This document shows positions 9,031 through 16,857 of a DNA stretch of 55,760 bases, in pieces (within the stretch, counting starts at the first letter, position 1; every line of letters begins with the position of its first letter). The DNA comes from Bacteroidales bacterium (lineage in GTDB: Bacteria > Bacteroidota > Bacteroidia > Bacteroidales > F082). The stretch is taken from contig JAFOBJ010000029.1 in NCBI GenBank assembly GCA_017381865.1, positions 1 through 55,760 of the forward strand, given 5' to 3'. The position numbers were made by a program, and so were the translations under genes. The notes beneath the pieces were generated by a model. The model saw only the letters and a list, made by a program, of their open reading frames with translations. It ran no database searches and was not told the DNA's origin.

Positions 9031-9058
9031 TATTTTGCAATAAATTCAACATAGTCAC

Positions 9059-9778
9059 TTAAAAATCCAGATAGTAATCTTTTAGAAATTCACGATATTC
9101 ATCAGTGTACGAATAATCTTTATTTCTTATTGTAAAACATTCTGTTTCAATAAATTCCACTTTATTTAAAACAAATTGCATATTAACACGATTTGCATCT
9201 TTTCCTTCAATTGGAATTATTTGCATTTCTTTCTGAAGGTAAAACCCTAATTGTTCTGCTTCTTTGATAAACAATCTTGATTCGTAGAATGGAAGGACCA
9301 ATGCGAAACGTGAATTCTCTTTCATCATTTTTTTTGCAGAAATCAAAAGGTCCTTGAAACTCAATGTTGAGACATGGCGTGCCATCACTTTTTTCTCTTT
9401 AATCGGCTTAACATCGCTGGCGTAAAACGGAGGATTTGAAACAATCAAATCATATTTCTTATTTATCTCATCAGCGTAAAGTCTCACATCTCTGTTAAAA
9501 ACATTTAACTTTTCATTCCATGCTGAGATTTCAAAATTCAGCTTTGCTTCTTCGTAAGAATCAGAATCAAGTTCCACGGCATCAACTGTTCCAACACCTT
9601 TTTGGGATAAAATCATCGGAATTATTCCACTTCCTGTACCGATATCCAGAACGCTATCTGAAGACGACACGTCGACCCATTGCGCAAAAAGAACCGCATC
9701 AGTTCCAATACGCATCGTCGAGCGATGGTGAAACATACCGAATTTCTTAAAGAAAAAAGGACGACAATCCATAATCAA
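9059..9778 (-). CDS. trmN6: tRNA1(Val) adenine-37 N6-methyltransferase TrmN6 (YfiC family)
   Basis: An S-adenosylmethionine-dependent methyltransferase expected to modify A37 of tRNA-Val. It is 239 residues. The N-terminus has the family signature GMFHHRSTMRIGTDAVLFAQWV. SAM-binding motif I is VLDIGTGSGIIPM, and the catalytic NPPFY tetrad (IVSNPPFYASD) marks an amino-methylating enzyme. The start overlaps the rimM stop by four bases (ATGA arrangement), so the two are translationally coupled. The neighbour also acts on RNA, consistent with a small translation-maturation operon. Confidence 0.93.
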   Translation of the reverse strand: MIMDCRPFFFKKFGMFHHRSTMRIGTDAVLFAQWVDVSSSDSVLDIGTGSGIIPMILSQKGVGTVDAVELDSDSYEEAKLNFEISAWNEKLNVFNRDVRLYADEINKKYDLIVSNPPFYASDVKPIKEKKVMARHVSTLSFKDLLISAKKMMKENSRFALVLPFYESRLFIKEAEQLGFYLQKEMQIIPIEGKDANRVNMQFVLNKVEFIETECFTIRNKDYSYTDEYREFLKDYYLDF

Positions 9779-10302
9779 TTTCCCAAATACATATCAATCA
9801 ATCCATTAGGAGCTTTGATAAAAATTTTCTTAGCTTCTCTATCGACATTTTGAATAATGTCATCATGAATTGGAATCAAGACTTCTTTCTCGTTTATAAC
9901 GATTTGTATCAATGATTGTGTTGGATATTCAATTATTTCACGAACATTACCCAGTTCGCCTTTTTCTTCATCAACAACAAGAAAATCAACAACTTCATGA
10001 GAATAAAAGTCGTTACCATCTTTTTCTGGAAGCAATTCCAAAGGAAGATAAACAGCTGTTCCAACAAGTTTAGAAGCTTCTTCCAAAGTTTTCATATCTT
10101 GGAACAAAATGAAAGATTTATTTGAATGGTAAGTTATATTTTCAATAAAATATGGTATGAGTATGTCATTTAGCTCGAGCAAGAAATAATTCAACTCTTC
10201 AATTTCGTCAAATTGCTCATTATCGATACGCAAAGTCACCTCACCTTTAAGACCATGTGTCTTAACTATTTTACCAACATAAAAACATTTATCTTTTGTC
10301 AT
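9775..10302 (-). CDS. rimM: 16S rRNA processing / ribosome maturation factor RimM
   Basis: Helps assemble the head of the 30S subunit by binding protein S19. It is 175 residues, normal length. The N-terminal RimM domain starts CFYVGKIVKTHGLKGEVTLR. The C-terminal PRC-barrel contains YSHEVVDFLVVDEEKGELG and VLIPIHDDIIQNVD, with a family-typical end. It is first in the rimM-trmN6 operon, overlapping the next gene by four bases. The usual partners rpsP and trmD are not adjacent. Confidence 0.95.
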   Translation of the reverse strand: MTKDKCFYVGKIVKTHGLKGEVTLRIDNEQFDEIEELNYFLLELNDILIPYFIENITYHSNKSFILFQDMKTLEEASKLVGTAVYLPLELLPEKDGNDFYSHEVVDFLVVDEEKGELGNVREIIEYPTQSLIQIVINEKEVLIPIHDDIIQNVDREAKKIFIKAPNGLIDMYLGN

Positions 10303-10316
10303 GAATATTTTTTTTG

Positions 10317-10324
10317 CAAATATA
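10317..10324 (-). promoter_or_regulatory. -7 promoter element of rimM-trmN6
   Basis: TATATTTG on the minus strand, 14 bases before the rimM ATG. Confidence 0.5.
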
Positions 10325-10330
10325 AAAAAA

Positions 10331-10354
10331 GTAGAGAGATAAAAATCCCTCTAC
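10331..10354 (-). terminator. Terminator downstream of the porin gene
   Basis: GTAGAG / CTCTAC stem with an inner GAT / ATC pair; on the minus strand it is followed by seven T. Located 28 bases past the porin stop. Confidence 0.75.
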
Positions 10355-10381
10355 CTTAGTAAAAAATAGCAGTTTGTTATT

Positions 10382-11689
10382 TTATTTTAAGAAAGTAGGT
10401 TTGAATGTAAACATGAGATAAGCCCAGTTGTTGCAAGCATTTTTATCGCCGCCTTTCAAAGCTTGAAGTGTTTCAGAACCAATCATTTGACTATAACCTA
10501 AGACAACATTAGATGTTTTTGATAATTTGTAAGCCATTGTCACATCGATTTCTGTTCCAAGGTAAGATTCCATTTTTTCATTAACATTTCCGTCTTTGAT
10601 AACATCGGCAGCTGTCAAGAAAGCATGGCCTGTAACATTGAACTCAAAATTCCTTCTTGAGAATTGGATTGATGCGAACAAGTCGTTAAGACCCACAGAG
10701 TTAGCCCAATTTCCGTTTGCATTGAAATAATCCATAAAACCATTGAACTTATGCGATGTTCCGTAGAAAGGATTGAAAGACTTGTTTTTATAGCCATCAG
10801 GATTTTCAATCATATCTTTTTGGTCTGTACCAGAAAGGAGTTCCCAACCTAAGCCGAAAGTCCAATCATCACTGACGTTATAATCTGCGCCCAAGCCAAC
10901 GTAGTAAGCTTCCAAATCTCTGTCTTTCATATCTTTACCCATTGAATAGTATCCAGAAGCATGGATATTGAAGTTACCAGGAGTAAATACGATGCGACCA
11001 CCGAGTGTTTGATTGAAGATTGTATGTTTCTTTTCGTCAGTTTGATCGCTATTATACATATCTTTTTCACGTTGATAACCATTATTCAAGAACAAAAGGC
11101 TGAGATTCAAGTTGTCAACAATATCTGTATTTAACCATACAAACTGCATCATTTTGTAGTTATTCAATCTGTAATAAGCTCCGCTGAGATAGTGTCTGTC
11201 TTGGTTGAAAGCAGCACCGATGTCAATTCTGAGCATTCCGTCATAACGCAACAATGCGACATCATGACTTCTACCCTGTTGATCCCAGTTTGAAGCGCCG
11301 AAGATTCTTTCATCATCGTAAGAAAGTTCTTGACGTCCCAATTTCAAAGAAAGTGAAGGTGTTAAGAAATATTGACCCCATGCTTGGTGAACACTCACTG
11401 TGTTTGATGTTGAAAATAATTGAGGTTGACTTCCCCAAAGGAATACGTCTTGTACAGAAACTCCCATTTTAACACGGTCGTTTGAATAGTTGAAATTGAT
11501 TCTGGTACGTTGTGACGCAAATCCCGCAGGATCAGCATCTTTGTCAGTTAATGTTGAATATCCATGAAGATATTCCATACGAGGTCTGACTTCTCCGCTT
11601 AATGAAAATTGTGCGTAAGCGTGATTTCCAAGTAATAATCCGAATACTGTCATTACGAGGATTTTTTTAAGTGTTGTAAAGTTTTTCAT
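10382..11689 (-). CDS. Outer-membrane beta-barrel protein, alginate-export/porin type
   Basis: A 435-residue outer-membrane protein. The signal peptide ends LLLGNHAYAQ, and the mature part opens FSLSGEVRPRMEYLHGYSTL, the pattern of the alginate-export porin family in Bacteroidota. The body is a series of amphipathic strands with aromatic girdles (SLKLGRQELSYDDERIFGA, GLGWELLSG). Length fits a 16-18-stranded barrel. The alginate name belongs to the Pseudomonas relative; no polysaccharide genes are nearby, so the substrate is unknown. It is single, with its own terminator, and the 86-bp dispersed repeat lies upstream. Confidence 0.75.
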   Translation of the reverse strand: MKNFTTLKKILVMTVFGLLLGNHAYAQFSLSGEVRPRMEYLHGYSTLTDKDADPAGFASQRTRINFNYSNDRVKMGVSVQDVFLWGSQPQLFSTSNTVSVHQAWGQYFLTPSLSLKLGRQELSYDDERIFGASNWDQQGRSHDVALLRYDGMLRIDIGAAFNQDRHYLSGAYYRLNNYKMMQFVWLNTDIVDNLNLSLLFLNNGYQREKDMYNSDQTDEKKHTIFNQTLGGRIVFTPGNFNIHASGYYSMGKDMKDRDLEAYYVGLGADYNVSDDWTFGLGWELLSGTDQKDMIENPDGYKNKSFNPFYGTSHKFNGFMDYFNANGNWANSVGLNDLFASIQFSRRNFEFNVTGHAFLTAADVIKDGNVNEKMESYLGTEIDVTMAYKLSKTSNVVLGYSQMIGSETLQALKGGDKNACNNWAYLMFTFKPTFLK

Positions 11690-11765
11690 AATTTGTTGTT
11701 TTTACAATTTGCTTGAAAAACATTTAGAAATAATTATTGTTTAAATTTAACGAAAGATTAACATC

Positions 11766-11851
11766 TGGGCGTTCCGGCTATCGCCGTCGGGCTTTCCGCT
11801 CTATCTTTTTCCGCTACGCTACAAAAGGATGCCGCTTCAATCCCTAACGCA
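11766..11851 (-). repeat. 86-bp dispersed repeat, copy A
   Basis: Reverse complement of copy B at 41981-42066, with three mismatches in 86 bases. It contains short internal inverted repeats such as CCGGCTATCGCCGTCGG and is non-coding. It lies between divergently transcribed genes. Confidence 0.9.
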
Positions 11852-11975
11852 TTGGCAGCGACTAGTCCCAAGGTGCAAGCATTAAGCAAAAAAACGCTGC
11901 GATTTTTTAAACAAAAACAAACTCTATTTGCTAAAAAAATTGCATTTTTGTAAATAGAAAAAAATAATATAAAAA

Positions 11976-13199
11976 ATGAGTTTACACACGTTATATATCA
12001 TTCTGCAACAGACACTTATTATCACGACTTTTGTTATAGGAATGATGATGGTAATTGAATTTATCAACGTTAGGACTGGAGGTTTATGGTCGAAGAAATT
12101 GCAGAAGTCGCCATGGATTCAGATTATATTTGCTATTGTTATGGGCGTAATTCCTGGTTGTTTAGGAACTTACACTGTTGTTTCTCTTTACGTTCATAGA
12201 GTCGTGAACTTCCCTGCCTTGATGGCTGCGCTCATCACAACGACAGGCGACGAAGCGTTTTTTATGTTCTCATTATTTCCCGAAAAAGCTCTATTGATAA
12301 ACTTGATTCTGATAACAATTGCAATTATCGTCGCTACAATATTACAATTCTCGATAAAAAACAAATTTATCGGATTGAAAGACAAAGAGATGTCGTTTCC
12401 GATACACGAACACGAGTCGTGCAGTCATTCGCATCATCACCATCATAGCATCAAGAAAAACATAAAGAATATCAGCTTTGTAAGAGCTTTATTGATAACA
12501 TTAAGTCTGGGCGTTTTAACATTAGTTTTAAGTGGCATCATCGATGGTTCGCATCACCTTAGTTTATTAATGGGAGGAGCCAGCGAGGAAAGTGTAATGC
12601 ATTCTATTGAAAGTCAACAAGACAACAAGACAACAAGTCTACAAGATTGTGGAGAAGAGCATCATCATTGTCATATTCACGGTCAACAGCCAACAGTCAA
12701 CAGTCAACAGTCAATGGCCAATGGTCATCATCATCACGATCACGGAGGTGAAGCGGATTGGATTCGTATAATTTTAATAATATTATTTGTAGCTATTTTG
12801 ATAATTGTCATTGTTGCAGAGGAACATTTTCTGGAAGAACATTTGTGGCAGCATGTGATTAAAGTTCATCTTCCTAAAATATTTTTCTGGACATTTGCTG
12901 TCATATTATGTCTCACTGTATTAAACAATTACGTCAACATACACAACATCATAGACAGCAAGCCTTTCATAGTCTTATTGATAGCGATATTAATAGGTCT
13001 CATTCCACAATCGGGACCACATTTGATTTTCCTCATCTTATTTGCCAACGGCGACTTGCCATTAGGCATCTTCCTTGCCAACTGCATCGTCCAGGACGGT
13101 CACGGAGCCTTGCCATTATTGGCAGAATCGAGGAAAGCGTTTCTTGTTTCGAAGGGAATAAAAATTGCGATTGCTTTGATTTTAGGGAACTTATTATAA
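11976..13199 (+). CDS. Putative ten-TM heavy-metal (manganese-type) exporter with His-rich loops
   Basis: A 407-residue inner-membrane protein with roughly ten hydrophobic segments, resembling the Bacteroidota family called putative manganese transporter / ten-TM heavy-metal exporter (ArsP_2-like). Both halves carry the paired motifs VMGVIPGCLGTY / ALITTTGDEAFF and IGLIPQSGPHLIF / CIVQDGHGALPLL, suggesting internal duplication. Two extramembrane loops are metal-binding-like: HESCSHSHHHHHS (around residues 145-160) and a second with HHHCHIH and HHHHDHGG. The second loop is built from low-complexity DNA resembling this genome's intergenic repeats (about 12608-12725). No riboswitch is recognised upstream. 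Which metal is exported is not shown. Confidence 0.75.
   Translation: MSLHTLYIILQQTLIITTFVIGMMMVIEFINVRTGGLWSKKLQKSPWIQIIFAIVMGVIPGCLGTYTVVSLYVHRVVNFPALMAALITTTGDEAFFMFSLFPEKALLINLILITIAIIVATILQFSIKNKFIGLKDKEMSFPIHEHESCSHSHHHHHSIKKNIKNISFVRALLITLSLGVLTLVLSGIIDGSHHLSLLMGGASEESVMHSIESQQDNKTTSLQDCGEEHHHCHIHGQQPTVNSQQSMANGHHHHDHGGEADWIRIILIILFVAILIIVIVAEEHFLEEHLWQHVIKVHLPKIFFWTFAVILCLTVLNNYVNIHNIIDSKPFIVLLIAILIGLIPQSGPHLIFLILFANGDLPLGIFLANCIVQDGHGALPLLAESRKAFLVSKGIKIAIALILGNLL
12608..12725 (+). repeat. Low-complexity tandem repeats inside the metal-exporter gene
   Basis: Two blocks inside the reading frame: an ACAAGAC/ACAAC-type block (12616-12646) and a CAACAGTCAACAGT-type block (12683-12715). 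They encode Q/N/S/T-rich linker between His clusters. Similar words occur in intergenic DNA, e.g. 13198-13232 and 42095-42105. Confidence 0.8.
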
Positions 13200-13232
13200 G
13201 ACTACAAGACTACAAGACCACATGACTACAAG
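13198..13232. repeat. Intergenic tandem repeat, ACTACAAG type
   Basis: Four imperfect copies of GACTACAA directly after the exporter stop codon. Confidence 0.75.
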
Positions 13233-13272
13233 TTTATTTAGAACCATTTATTAATTTTAAAAGCCATTATTT

Positions 13273-13623
13273 ATGAAAAGATGTATTGAAAATTTATTTA
13301 TTTGGAAAGAAGCTCGCATTATTGTAAATGACATTTACGAGTTAATGAAAAATTGTAAAGATTATGCTTTTAAAAATCAATTACAAAGAGCAGCCATAAG
13401 TATTATGAACAATATTGCAGAAGGATCAGAATCTGGGTCTGATGCCAAGTATATCAATTTCTTAAATATTTCAAAAGGAAGTTGTTCTGAAGTGAGATCC
13501 ATGTTATATCTTTGCGAAGACTTTAAAATTTGCACTTCTGAAGATAGAATCAGAATTCAAGAAAAGACACGAATCCTATCTTCTGGTATTAGCCATTTAA
13601 TACAAAAACTATCTAACAAATAA
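13273..13623 (+). CDS. Four-helix-bundle protein (23S rRNA intervening-sequence type)
   Basis: A 116-residue all-helical protein of the family first seen within intervening sequences of 23S rRNA genes and widespread as solo genes in Bacteroidota. Diagnostic parts are LFIWKEARIIVNDIYELM at the N-terminus, then QLQRAAISIMNNIAEGSES and FLNISKGSCSEVRSMLYL. No enzymatic motif; function unknown. It is not in an rRNA operon here. A truncated relative lies at 55332. A bidirectional hairpin terminates it. Confidence 0.88.
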   Translation: MKRCIENLFIWKEARIIVNDIYELMKNCKDYAFKNQLQRAAISIMNNIAEGSESGSDAKYINFLNISKGSCSEVRSMLYLCEDFKICTSEDRIRIQEKTRILSSGISHLIQKLSNK

Positions 13624-13655
13624 AAAAGACCCCAAAACATACTTGTGGTCTTTTT
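13623..13655. terminator. Bidirectional terminator between the four-helix-bundle gene and dcu
   Basis: Perfect nine-base stem AAAAAGACC / GGTCTTTTT with a 15-base loop, between convergent genes. Confidence 0.75.
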
Positions 13656-13675
13656 GTCTTGTGGTCTTGTAGTCT

Positions 13676-14974
13676 TTAAAAAATCTGCACCAACAAAATT
13701 CCCACTACTATCCCTACTACTGTCGCTACCATTCCTGGCATCATGAAGGAGTGATTGAGGATATATTTTCCGATTTTCGTTGTTCCGGTTCTGTCGAAGT
13801 TGATTGCTGCAACAATTGTTGGATAATTAGGTATGAAGAAATATCCGTTTACAGCTGGGAAAAGCGCAATCAAAAGCATTGGATTGAGTCCGAGAGCAAT
13901 GCCTAGTGGCATAATGGCGCGTACTGTTGCGGCCTGACTGTAAAGAAGAATTGACATCACGAACAAAGCAACGCCAAACAACCAAGGCATTTCTGTCACA
14001 ATACTTTCTATAGAACCTGTTAACTGAGCCAAATTACCATTGATAAACGTATCACCCATCCAAGCGACGCCGAAGATAGCGATGACAGCCTGCATACCAG
14101 CAGAGAAGACACTGCCTTGCGCCGCCTTTGCACCAGAAGTCTTGGTAACCAATAAAATAACAGCTGCGGTAGTAAGCATCAGAATTTCTATCAGCGATGG
14201 CATTCCTAATGTTCTTCCGTCGAAGGTAGGACGCATTGAAGGAATAGAACCGAATAAAACGATGAGTACAGTTGCTGCTATGAAAAGTATGACTGACAAC
14301 TTTGCACTGAAAAGATTTTTTATGTCGTTCAATTCAACGTGTGAGTTGTCGAGTTCGCCGCTTGCGAGTCGTCTTTGATATTCAGGGTCATCGACGAGTT
14401 CCTTGCCTACTCTCATTGAAGCGAAAGCGCCTACGAGCACACCGATGAGCGTTGCTGGAACTGTTATTTTAAGTATGTCGAACAATGTGATATCGAAGCC
14501 AGCGAGGAGACCTAACAATGCCACTGTAGCCGCTGATATTGGCGAGGCTGTGATAGCCTGTTGCGATGCGATGACCGCGATGCCGAGTGGACGCTCAGGA
14601 CGAATCTTGGTCTCACGAGCCACTTCAGCGATGACTGGCAGAACAGAATAAGCGACGTGGCCAGTTCCTGCCAAAAATGTGAATGTGTAAGTCACCAATG
14701 GAGCGAGAATTGTAACATATTGAGGGTGACGTCTCAATACTTTTTCCGCTATCTTAACCAAGAAGTCAAGGCCACCTGCAGCCTGCATTGCGCCTGCCGC
14801 TGAAATAACTGCCGCAATCATAAGCATGACATCAATAGGCGGAGCTGTAGGTTCTAAACCAAAAACAAAAGTCAATATTGCGACGCCGAGACCACCCATC
14901 ACACCTAAACCAATACCGCCGATACGAGCACCGACAATGATACAGACTAAAACAAATAAGAGTTGTATTAACAT
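13676..14974 (-). CDS. Anaerobic C4-dicarboxylate transporter, Dcu family
   Basis: Exchanges fumarate, malate or aspartate for succinate across the inner membrane, supporting fumarate respiration or succinate excretion. It is 432 residues with about ten to twelve TM segments. Family signatures are visible: the Gly-rich start VGARIGGIGLGVMGGLGVAI, AGTGHVAYSVLPVIAEVA, IASQQAITASPISAATVAL, and YFFIPNYPTIVAAINFDRTGTT near the end. DcuA and DcuB cannot be separated from sequence alone. It is single, with a TAnnTTTG-like element 36 bases upstream. Confidence 0.92.
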   Translation of the reverse strand: MLIQLLFVLVCIIVGARIGGIGLGVMGGLGVAILTFVFGLEPTAPPIDVMLMIAAVISAAGAMQAAGGLDFLVKIAEKVLRRHPQYVTILAPLVTYTFTFLAGTGHVAYSVLPVIAEVARETKIRPERPLGIAVIASQQAITASPISAATVALLGLLAGFDITLFDILKITVPATLIGVLVGAFASMRVGKELVDDPEYQRRLASGELDNSHVELNDIKNLFSAKLSVILFIAATVLIVLFGSIPSMRPTFDGRTLGMPSLIEILMLTTAAVILLVTKTSGAKAAQGSVFSAGMQAVIAIFGVAWMGDTFINGNLAQLTGSIESIVTEMPWLFGVALFVMSILLYSQAATVRAIMPLGIALGLNPMLLIALFPAVNGYFFIPNYPTIVAAINFDRTGTTKIGKYILNHSFMMPGMVATVVGIVVGILLVQIF

Positions 14975-15010
14975 AAAATATATTCTTAATTTAACCTAAT
15001 AATGCTTCTA

Positions 15011-15018
15011 CAAAAATA
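15011..15018 (-). promoter_or_regulatory. -7 promoter element of the dcu gene
   Basis: TATTTTTG on the minus strand, 36 bases before the ATG. Confidence 0.45.
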
Positions 15019-15129
15019 CATATTATTTCGCTTATAATAACAATTTAATTTGCGATTTTACATGTAATTAATGAAAAAAAATCACAAAACTTTTTTCTCA
15101 AAGACATTGTTTATTTTTTAAAGAATTTT

Positions 15130-15137
15130 TATCTTTG
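15130..15137 (+). promoter_or_regulatory. -7 promoter element of the universal stress protein gene
   Basis: TATCTTTG, 20 bases before the ATG at 15158. Confidence 0.6.
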
Positions 15138-15157
15138 TCATGACTAAATTTTAAGAA

Positions 15158-16030
15158 ATGAAAATTATACTATCAACTGACTTCAGCGAAGAAAACAAGG
15201 TACTTCTACCCTACGCAATAGATTTCTTGAAAAATGCCAATGGCGGTGAGATTATAATCTTCCATGCTTATATGGATAACATCTGCATCGGAAATAATTG
15301 CTATCCAGGAAATATGGACACCGACAATTATTTCACTACTGAGATTCTAATTGAATTGGAGAAAAATTCTCAACAGATGATGCAAGAGAAAACTCAGTAT
15401 CTCATTGATTTGATTAAAGAAGACGGCTGCGAAAACATCACAGTGCGTCCTGCCCTCGTCAGCGGCGACCCTGAAGAAGAACTGATAGAATTATCCAAGA
15501 AAGAAAATCCAGACCTTATATTAATGGGCACACGCGGCAAAGGCGGCAAACGTTTCCTCGAAGGCAGCCTCGTGAAAAACGTCATGACAAAATGCGACGT
15601 GCCGATGCTCTTCATCCCTGAAGGCTACAGCTGGAGAAAAAGTAATGAAGTGGTTTACGCTACAGACTTCAACGACCACGACATCAATACTTTAGACAGA
15701 ATATTCAAGATATTAAAACCTTATAAACCTCATATCCACGTCATTCATTTCGTGGAAGAAGCCGACAGACCAAAAGAAGCTGTCTTGATGGATGAACTCG
15801 AACAGTCTTTCCTAGAAAAAGACTTCGACGGAGAAATTCATTTCCAACTCATCTACACCGATAACGCAGCTCTGGCTCTCAAGACATTCTGCGAACGCAA
15901 CGACATAAGCCTTAGTTCGTTCATCGCTTATCAAAAAGGATTCTTCGACTTCTTATTCAAAGGCAAAATAGACAAAGATGATTTTTTGAACCTCAATATC
16001 CCGATGTTGACGTTTAAAGACACCGAGTAA
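15158..16030 (+). CDS. Universal stress protein, tandem UspA domains
   Basis: A 290-residue cytosolic protein made of two Usp folds. The first starts KIILSTDFSEENKVLLPYAIDFL and ends with the nucleotide-binding G-2X-G-9X-G(S/T)-type motif in MGTRGKGGKRFLEGSLVKNVM, so it probably binds ATP. The second (from about residue 165, NEVVYATDFNDHDIN) lacks that motif and is probably structural. No adjacent partner; divergent from dcu, which is also tied to anaerobic metabolism, though co-regulation is not shown. Confidence 0.88.
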   Translation: MKIILSTDFSEENKVLLPYAIDFLKNANGGEIIIFHAYMDNICIGNNCYPGNMDTDNYFTTEILIELEKNSQQMMQEKTQYLIDLIKEDGCENITVRPALVSGDPEEELIELSKKENPDLILMGTRGKGGKRFLEGSLVKNVMTKCDVPMLFIPEGYSWRKSNEVVYATDFNDHDINTLDRIFKILKPYKPHIHVIHFVEEADRPKEAVLMDELEQSFLEKDFDGEIHFQLIYTDNAALALKTFCERNDISLSSFIAYQKGFFDFLFKGKIDKDDFLNLNIPMLTFKDTE

Positions 16031-16033
16031 TTA

Positions 16034-16092
16034 AGTTACTAAGTTACTAAGTTGCTAAGATACTGAGTTACTGCAGTAACTCAGCAACTCAA
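16034..16092. repeat. Intergenic tandem repeat, AGTTACTA type
   Basis: About five imperfect copies of AAGTTACTAAGTT-like words ending in CTCAGCAACTCAATC, filling the whole gap between the usp stop and the next convergent gene. Confidence 0.75.
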
Positions 16093-16719
16093 TCAATGGA
16101 AAAATATCGCACCGATATAGAATCGCGGTCCTATTGGGAGATATAATTCGCTGTTATTAAATCCGTTGAGGAAATCTATTTTCAATGTAAGATGCAAGGC
16201 ATCTGTGAGACAATAGTCGCAGCCGATATATGGGTCGATGGCGATGAAAGCGGTTTTGTTAACCATCACCTTCGACTCTGGGTTCCAGTCGTGATTGTCA
16301 CCTTCAAAGATAAAGCAATCTGTCACTGTGCCGCCGCCGACGCTCAAACCAGCATATGGCATAAACTTACCGAACTGCCAATAGAAATCATTCGTCAAAC
16401 CAGCCCAAAAAGTCTTGAGATAACTACCTTCTGACAAATCCTTATTAAGCGACAATGTCGAGACGTAACCTTCTGTACCAAGACGATAATGTTCCCCAAA
16501 ATGAAATCTTATCGCACCGCCGATACCTTTGGTGATGCCTTTTGCCTTGAAATCAACAGGTTTGATAGTTTTTGAAACATATCCTGCATGAAGCATCATA
16601 CCGCCATCATAACCGTTGAAACCTTTTTTACTCTGACTCTGATTCTGACTCTGACCTTGACTCAAACCCTGACTCAGACTTATAAATGTAATCAATACAA
16701 CAAGTAATAATCTTTTCAT
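16093..16719 (-). CDS. Secreted beta-barrel-like protein, unknown function
   Basis: A 208-residue protein with a Sec signal (MKRLLLVVLITFISLSQGLSQ). It is followed by a Ser/Gln-rich stretch, SQGLSQGQSQNQSQS, encoded by imperfect repeats of a GACTCTGA-like word. The rest has alternating hydrophobic/aromatic strands (GIGGAIRFHFGEHYRLGTEGY, FMPYAGLSVGGGTVTDC, RFYIGAIFFH ending in an aromatic), like a small outer-membrane barrel with eight or so strands. I do not recognise the family. The repeat sits at the signal-peptide/mature junction, where length changes would be tolerated. Confidence 0.6.
   Translation of the reverse strand: MKRLLLVVLITFISLSQGLSQGQSQNQSQSKKGFNGYDGGMMLHAGYVSKTIKPVDFKAKGITKGIGGAIRFHFGEHYRLGTEGYVSTLSLNKDLSEGSYLKTFWAGLTNDFYWQFGKFMPYAGLSVGGGTVTDCFIFEGDNHDWNPESKVMVNKTAFIAIDPYIGCDYCLTDALHLTLKIDFLNGFNNSELYLPIGPRFYIGAIFFH
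16640..16680 (-). repeat. Coding hexamer-like repeat at the mature N-terminus
   Basis: Imperfect TCTGAC / CTTGAC tandem units encode the SQ-rich linker of the barrel-like protein. Confidence 0.7.
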
Positions 16720-16752
16720 TTTATGTAATTTTTATTATAAACCTTATTATTT

Positions 16753-16804
16753 AGACGCATCAACAATCATTTTTTATTTCATAGGTATTGTTGACACATC
16801 TCTA
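16753..16804. repeat. GAGACG-type palindromic repeat, solitary copy
   Basis: AGACGCATCAACAAT and ATTGTTGACACATCTCT form long arms around a 19-base spacer. It is the same arm type as the cluster at 45237-45442. Confidence 0.65.
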
Positions 16805-16809
16805 CAAAA

Positions 16810-16857
16810 TTAAAAAACCTCAAATCCTCAGTTCCTCAAATCCTCAGTTCCTACTCA
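16810..16857. repeat. Intergenic tandem repeat, TCCTCAGTTCC type
   Basis: Alternating CCTCAAATCCTCAGTT copies at the end of the hemolysin III gene; the last bases include its stop codon. Confidence 0.7.

Noticed and set aside
11890-11975. Manganese riboswitch before the metal exporter
   Set aside because: I looked for a yybP-ykoY-type fold and saw none of its conserved words.
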